Source: Bacteroidales bacterium
Lineage (GTDB): Bacteria; Bacteroidota; Bacteroidia; Bacteroidales; UBA932
Assembly (NCBI GenBank): GCA_017958765.1
Contig: JAGDBY010000108.1
Span: forward strand, 1-7,466
DNA length: 7,466 nucleotides
Direction: 5' to 3'
Shown here: positions 6,789 through 7,466 of the stretch, piece after piece
How the letters are laid out: the number at the start of each line of letters is the position of its first letter
Position numbering within the stretch: position 1 is the stretch's first letter
Notes under the pieces: model-generated
Told to the model about the DNA's origin: nothing
What the model saw: only the letters and a program-made list of their open reading frames with translations
Databases searched by the model: none
Program-made: the position numbers and the translations under genes

Positions 6789-6796
6789 TAAAGTTA
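6789..6796 (-). promoter_or_regulatory. Putative promoter for the DUF4332 gene
   Basis: The minus strand reads TAACTTTA, seven of eight positions of the TAnnTTTG -7 consensus. A TTTG 22 nt upstream (6819-6822) could serve as the -33 element. The gap is AT-rich and follows the pckA terminator, so a separate promoter is expected here. The leader would be about 30-35 nt. Confidence 0.45.
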
Positions 6797-6827
6797 GGAT
6801 TTTTTTTGAAAATAATCTCAAAGGGGT

Positions 6828-6858
6828 AAAAAAAAGACGCCGGACAAACCGGCGTCTT
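6828..6858 (-). terminator. Intrinsic terminator of pckA
   Basis: A perfect 10-bp stem, AAGACGCCGG at 6834-6843 and CCGGCGTCTT at 6849-6858, encloses an ACAAA loop. On the minus strand it is followed by a run of eight U residues (6835-6828). It begins about 20 nt after the pckA stop codon and has the standard form of a rho-independent terminator. Confidence 0.93.
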
Positions 6859-6877
6859 AGCATATTTACAGTAATTT

Positions 6878-7466
6878 CTACAGTTGCGGACCGGCCTTAA
6901 CGAGGGCTTTACCGGCAGCGTTAGAAGTATATTTTGTAAAGTTCTTGATGAAGCGTCCTGCAAGGTCTTTTGCTTTAGCATCCCACTCAGCAGGTTTTGC
7001 ATAAGTGTCGCGAGGGTCAAGAATACCTGTGTCAACGCCTTTCAACTTAGTAGGCACCTCAAAGTTGAAATAAGGAATCTTCTTGGTAGGAGCCTTGTCG
7101 ATAGAACCGTCGAGGATAGCGTCGATAATACCGCGTGTATCGCGGATAGAGATACGCTTGCCTGTACCGTTCCAACCTGTATTTACCAAGTATGCTTTAG
7201 CGCCGCTCTTCTTCATCTTCTTAACAAGTTCCTGAGCATATTTTGTAGGGTGAAGCTCGAGGAATGCCTGTCCGAAGCAAGCTGAGAATGTAGGAGTAGG
7301 CTCGGTAATACCACGCTCTGTGCCGGCCAATTTAGCTGTAAAGCCTGACAGGAAGTAGTATTGTGTCTGTTCCGGAGTCAGTATTGAAACAGGAGGAAGA
7401 ACTCCGAATGCATCAGCTGAAAGGAAGATAACGCTCTTGGCTTCCGGTGCTGAAGATACAGGTCTG
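6878..7466 (-). CDS. pckA: Phosphoenolpyruvate carboxykinase (ATP), C-terminal part; start beyond right edge
   Basis: The last 195 residues of an ATP-dependent PEP carboxykinase are visible, of about 535-540 in the family. The enzyme interconverts oxaloacetate plus ATP with PEP, CO2 and ADP; in fermentative Bacteroidales it often runs in the carboxylating direction toward succinate. The fragment contains SADAFGVLPP (16-25), matching the metal-binding TADAFGVLPP of E. coli PckA with Thr changed to Ser. It then has LAGTERGITEPTPTFSACFG with the substrate-binding arginine, and NTGWNGTGKRISI, an adenine/ribose-binding region. The C-terminal end KALVKAGPQL closely resembles the E. coli end ALVAAGPKL, so the TAG stop at 6880-6878 is the natural end of the protein. 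Reading continues open past the internal TTG at 7330 to the window edge. A strong terminator follows the gene. The promoter and the P-loop kinase motif are outside the window. Confidence 0.97.
   Translation of the reverse strand, partial: RPVSSAPEAKSVIFLSADAFGVLPPVSILTPEQTQYYFLSGFTAKLAGTERGITEPTPTFSACFGQAFLELHPTKYAQELVKKMKKSGAKAYLVNTGWNGTGKRISIRDTRGIIDAILDGSIDKAPTKKIPYFNFEVPTKLKGVDTGILDPRDTYAKPAEWDAKAKDLAGRFIKNFTKYTSNAAGKALVKAGPQL

Noticed and set aside
6834..6858. Inverted repeat as a mobile-element end or operator
   Set aside because: The hairpin is followed on the minus strand by eight U residues just after the pckA stop, the standard form of an intrinsic terminator; no transposase or target duplication is nearby.
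6884..7285. Plus-strand 133-codon frame and minus-strand 87-codon frame at 6772-7035
   Set aside because: Both overlap pckA in other frames; the pckA reading frame matches PEP carboxykinase to its exact C-terminus.
1..7466. Genome-wide UAG recoding as in some phages
   Set aside because: TAG ends pckA and tatA at family-typical positions and is absent from the interior of all other genes seen, so wholesale reassignment does not fit.

Overview
The window looks like chromosomal housekeeping DNA from a member of the Bacteroidota, most likely a gut-type Bacteroidales. The reasons are the protein flavour (Bacteroides-like KdsC, Maf, ATP-type PEP carboxykinase and DUF4332 proteins), the TAnnTTTG-type -7 promoter elements in the intergenic gaps, the general lack of strong Shine-Dalgarno sequences, and roughly balanced GC content. 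I cannot resolve genus or species. No mobile element, CRISPR array, rRNA or tRNA gene is visible.

Layout. A leftward (minus-strand) gene cluster fills positions 1-5043. In transcription order it is valS (valyl-tRNA synthetase), tatA, tatC and an ABC-F family ATPase cut off by the left edge. Spacing is very tight: 5 nt between valS and tatA, 9 nt between tatA and tatC, and a 4-nt ATGA overlap between tatC and the ABC-F gene. It therefore reads as one operon joining translation (valS, the ribosome-associated ABC-F protein) to folded-protein export (a two-component TatAC translocase). A divergent 85-bp promoter region (5044-5128) separates it from a rightward pair, kdsC and maf, which overlap by 8 nt. 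KdsC makes Kdo for lipopolysaccharide and Maf is a nucleotide-housekeeping pyrophosphatase. The maf reading frame is interrupted by a single in-frame TAG at codon 50 but is otherwise full length with all recognisable motifs.

A strong bidirectional hairpin (6292-6330) separates maf from a convergent minus-strand DUF4332 gene with its own likely promoter. Further right are an intrinsic terminator (6828-6858) and the C-terminal 195 codons of pckA (PEP carboxykinase, ATP type), whose start lies beyond the right edge.

The main points for a second look are the lone TAG inside maf and the fact that tatA and tatC lie in the same frame with only one TAG between them, so UAG readthrough would give a TatA-TatC fusion. 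Against general UAG recoding, TAG is the natural stop of both tatA and pckA, and I saw no other in-frame TAG in about 2,100 codons. Nonsense mutation, sequencing error or local readthrough are the competing explanations for maf. I found no evidence of a wholly new multi-gene system here.
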